NCBI GenBank assembly: GCA_018814965.1
Contig: JAHIYS010000209.1
Coordinates: 1-8,929 of the forward strand
Length of the DNA stretch: 8,929 nucleotides
Direction of reading: 5' to 3'
Source: Gammaproteobacteria bacterium
GTDB taxonomy: Bacteria; Pseudomonadota; Gammaproteobacteria; UBA9339
Positions within the stretch are counted from its first letter, which is position 1. The number at the start of each line of letters is the position of its first letter. A program made the position numbers and the translations under genes. Positions 7,893 through 8,929 of this stretch are shown here, piece by piece. The notes beneath the pieces are model-generated. The model did no database searches, was not told the origin of the DNA, and saw only the letters and a list, made by a program, of their open reading frames with translations.

Positions 7893-8267
7893 TTACTTAA
7901 CTTCGACAGTTGCTCCTGCCTCTTCAAGTTTCTTTTTAACTTCAGCAGAATCATCTTTAGAAACCCCTTCTTTAACAGTTGCAGGAACAGCTTCAACCAT
8001 ATCTTTGGCTTCTTTCAGACCTAGCCCTGTAATTTCGCGAATTGCTTTAATTACATTAATCTTGTTAGAGCCAAAACTGGTCATAACAACATCAAACATG
8101 GTCTTTTCTTCAACTGCTGCACCACCAGTGGATGGTGCTGCGGCTACAGCAACTGCGGCTGCTGCAGAAACACCGAACTTTTCTTCCATTGCTTTTACTA
8201 ATTCAACAACATCTATCACACTCATTTGAGCAATAGCTTCTAAAATCTGTTCTTTGGTAACGGTCAT
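7893..8267 (-). CDS. rplL: 50S ribosomal protein L7/L12 (bL12)
   Basis: This is the multicopy protein of the ribosomal stalk. It binds L10 as dimers and recruits and stimulates the GTPases IF2, EF-Tu, EF-G and RF3. At 124 residues it is close to the 121 of E. coli. Seen: an N-terminal dimerisation and L10-binding domain (about 1-33, MSVIDVVELVKAMEEKFGVS), an alanine- and glycine-rich flexible hinge (about 35-52), and a C-terminal factor-binding domain (about 54-124) with the signature TGLGLKEAKDMVE at 80-92 and the C-terminus EEAGATVEVK. Lys69, Lys74, Lys85 and Lys88 lie on the conserved factor-binding face. The ATG start is supported by GAGGAG 8 nt upstream. It follows rplJ by 70 bp and is expected to be cotranscribed with it but translated several times more often, as L7/L12 is present in several copies per L10. 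It ends with TAA. Confidence 0.99.
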   Translation of the reverse strand: MTVTKEQILEAIAQMSVIDVVELVKAMEEKFGVSAAAAVAVAAAPSTGGAAVEEKTMFDVVMTSFGSNKINVIKAIREITGLGLKEAKDMVEAVPATVKEGVSKDDSAEVKKKLEEAGATVEVK

Positions 8268-8275
8268 CTAATCTT

Positions 8276-8281
8276 CTCCTC
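8276..8281 (-). promoter_or_regulatory. Strong ribosome binding site of rplL
   Basis: GAGGAG on the minus strand ends 8 nt before the rplL ATG. It is the best Shine-Dalgarno in the window and is directly preceded by U8. A strong site behind a U-rich stretch, a type favoured by ribosomal protein S1, fits the need to make several L7/L12 per L10. Confidence 0.75.
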
Positions 8282-8328
8282 AAAAAAAATCGAAAATAAA
8301 TCGGTATCAGACTTTAGTCTGGTGCCGA
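8282..8328 (-). other. Hairpin plus U-rich tract between rplJ and rplL
   Basis: In the rplJ-rplL gap, UCGG and CCGA flank CAGAC-UAAA-GUCUG. In the minus-strand RNA this gives a 5-bp and a 4-bp stem separated by a 3x3 internal loop with two C-A mismatches. It is followed by UUUAUUUUCGAUUUUUUUU and then the rplL Shine-Dalgarno. Hairpin plus U-rich stretch resembles a weak terminator, but full termination would remove rplL expression. A leaky attenuator, an mRNA-stabilising element or a translation enhancer for rplL is more likely. On the plus strand the mismatches become U-G pairs and the stem is a continuous 12 bp, so an antisense role cannot be excluded. Confidence 0.45.
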
Positions 8329-8337
8329 ATAAAATTA

Positions 8338-8862
8338 TTAAGCGGCCTTCTTATCGCGTACTGCTGCAACTGTACGTACAAGCATCGCATACGGTTCTGC
8401 CATAGTTCGCACTAACTTAGTAACCGGCGCATTTAATACCATCATTAAAATTGCTAACGCCTGATCATGGGTAGGCAAGTCAGCTATAGCATTAAGATCT
8501 TTTGCCGGAAGCAACTTACCACCTAAAGCTAAGGCACAAACTTTAAGCTTCTCGTAGTCGCGCATAGCATCTCGTAGCAAACGAGCAACAGCACCTGGAT
8601 CTTCTGGCGAAAATGCCAAAAACACCGGGCCCTTAAACTCATCTTGCATACAAGCAAAATCAGTATTTTCTACCGCGCGTCTTGCCAAAGTATTGCGCAC
8701 CACTCGCAAATAAACGCCTGACTCACGAGCTTTTACTCGCAATTCAGTCATTTCAGCTACAGTTAGGCCGCGATAATCGGCAACTACCGCTGAGACTGCT
8801 TTGGATGCAACACCCGCCACTTCATCTACAATAGCTTTTTTATCTTCTAGTTTCAGTACCAC
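8338..8862 (-). CDS. rplJ: 50S ribosomal protein L10 (uL10)
   Basis: L10 is the base of the L7/L12 stalk. Its N-terminal globular domain binds 23S rRNA with L11, and its C-terminal helix holds L7/L12 dimers. In E. coli the L10-L7/L12 complex also represses its own operon by binding the rplJ leader. At 174 residues it is 9 longer than E. coli L10 (165). Seen: VVADYRGLTVAEMTELR (26-42), GVYLRVVRNTLARRAV (49-64) and GPVFLAFS (78-85), which are conserved L10 blocks. The extra length lies in the C-terminal helix, where the LVRT unit occurs twice (150-153 and 161-164). The start is GTG: MVLKLEDKKAIV aligns with the E. coli N-terminus MALNLQDKQAIV, and AGGGGG lies 8 nt upstream. It is the first gene of the operon in this window and ends with tandem in-frame TAA TAA codons. 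Confidence 0.99.
   Translation of the reverse strand: MVLKLEDKKAIVDEVAGVASKAVSAVVADYRGLTVAEMTELRVKARESGVYLRVVRNTLARRAVENTDFACMQDEFKGPVFLAFSPEDPGAVARLLRDAMRDYEKLKVCALALGGKLLPAKDLNAIADLPTHDQALAILMMVLNAPVTKLVRTMAEPYAMLVRTVAAVRDKKAA
8353..8418 (-). repeat. Tandem 11-residue repeat in the L10 C-terminal helix
   Basis: Residues 149-159 (KLVRTMAEPYA) and 160-170 (MLVRTVAAVRD) are two copies of an 11-residue unit sharing LVRT. E. coli L10 has only one. The four LVRT codons differ at the third base in both copies (TTA GTG CGA ACT against CTT GTA CGT ACA), so this is an old duplication kept by selection on the protein, not a recent DNA repeat. In other bacteria a longer L10 helix of this kind carries an additional L7/L12 dimer. 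Confidence 0.6.
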
Positions 8863-8870
8863 TAATATAT

Positions 8871-8876
8871 CCCCCT
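8871..8876 (-). promoter_or_regulatory. Ribosome binding site of rplJ (supports the GTG start)
   Basis: AGGGGG on the minus strand lies 8 nt before the GTG at 8860-8862. There is no in-frame ATG nearby and the protein aligns with the family from this GTG. The site begins 3 nt after the U6 tract of the upstream hairpin. Confidence 0.7.
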
Positions 8877-8879
8877 GAT

Positions 8880-8910
8880 AAAAAACGCTCTAAAATCCAG
8901 AGCTATTTTT
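8880..8910 (-). terminator. Terminator-shaped hairpin in the rplJ leader
   Basis: GCTCT (8899-8903) and AGAGC (8887-8891) in minus-strand order form a 5-bp stem that two G-U pairs extend to 7 bp around a 3-nt loop, followed after one G by U6 (8880-8885). An A5 run upstream (8906-8910) can pair with the U-tract. The shape is that of a short intrinsic terminator. It may end an upstream transcript (often rplKA, outside the window) or act as an attenuator for rplJL, since it lies only 17 nt before the start codon. The stem is short, so efficiency is uncertain. Confidence 0.5.
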
Positions 8911-8929
8911 AGAAGATATTTTAAAAAAC

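Larger units (their letters stand above)
8863..8929 (-). promoter_or_regulatory. Partial rplJ leader region
   Basis: These 67 nt precede rplJ and run off the window. They hold the terminator-shaped hairpin and the ribosome binding site. In many bacteria the rplJ leader carries the L10 autoregulatory RNA, a structured element with a kink-turn. Too little is present here to see one. No promoter could be assigned. Confidence 0.4.

Noticed and set aside
7840..8229. Plus-strand ORF of 129 codons opposite rplL
   Set aside because: It mirrors the alanine-rich rplL frame (low-complexity Ala/Thr/Ser product), has no recognisable domain and overlaps a certain gene.

Overview
The window holds the start of a bacterial beta-operon, read entirely on the minus strand. 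In transcription order it runs rplJ (L10), rplL (L7/L12), rpoB (RNA polymerase beta) and rpoC (beta-prime, cut off by the left window edge after about 1117 codons). The gene order, the beta and beta-prime sequences and the lineage-specific inserts are those of a gammaproteobacterium. The DNA is AT-rich by eye. The L10 C-terminus (LAEP/MAEP-type LVRT repeat) reminded me most of Legionellales such as Legionella or Coxiella. That placement comes from recalled family sequences, not from a search, and should be treated as tentative.

Layout from right to left. 8863-8929 is the truncated rplJ leader, with a terminator-shaped hairpin and U6 tract about 18 nt before the rplJ start codon. 8338-8862 is rplJ with a GTG start. 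8268-8337 is a short gap with a hairpin, a U-rich stretch and a strong Shine-Dalgarno for rplL. 7893-8267 is rplL. 7581-7892 is a 312-bp gap with no gene but several inverted repeats, one of them a 12-bp stem with a UAUG loop that pairs fully only in the minus-strand RNA. It also holds a possible -10 element for rpoBC. 3450-7580 is rpoB. 3353-3449 is a 97-bp gap with a small hairpin. 1-3352 is the 5' portion of rpoC with a TTG start.

The four products serve the two central machines of gene expression. L10 anchors L7/L12 dimers to form the ribosomal stalk that recruits translation GTPases. Beta and beta-prime form the RNA polymerase catalytic core. In E. coli the same arrangement is tuned by L10 binding its own leader, by partial termination and by RNase III cleavage between rplL and rpoB. 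The hairpins here sit where such controls would be expected.

No mobile element, CRISPR array, tRNA, rRNA or unfamiliar gene is visible. This is a core housekeeping locus and I find no undescribed system. The points worth a second look are the non-coding structures, an L10 C-terminal repeat that predicts a larger L7/L12 stalk than in E. coli, a 15-residue N-terminal extension of RpoB, and a TTG start for rpoC.
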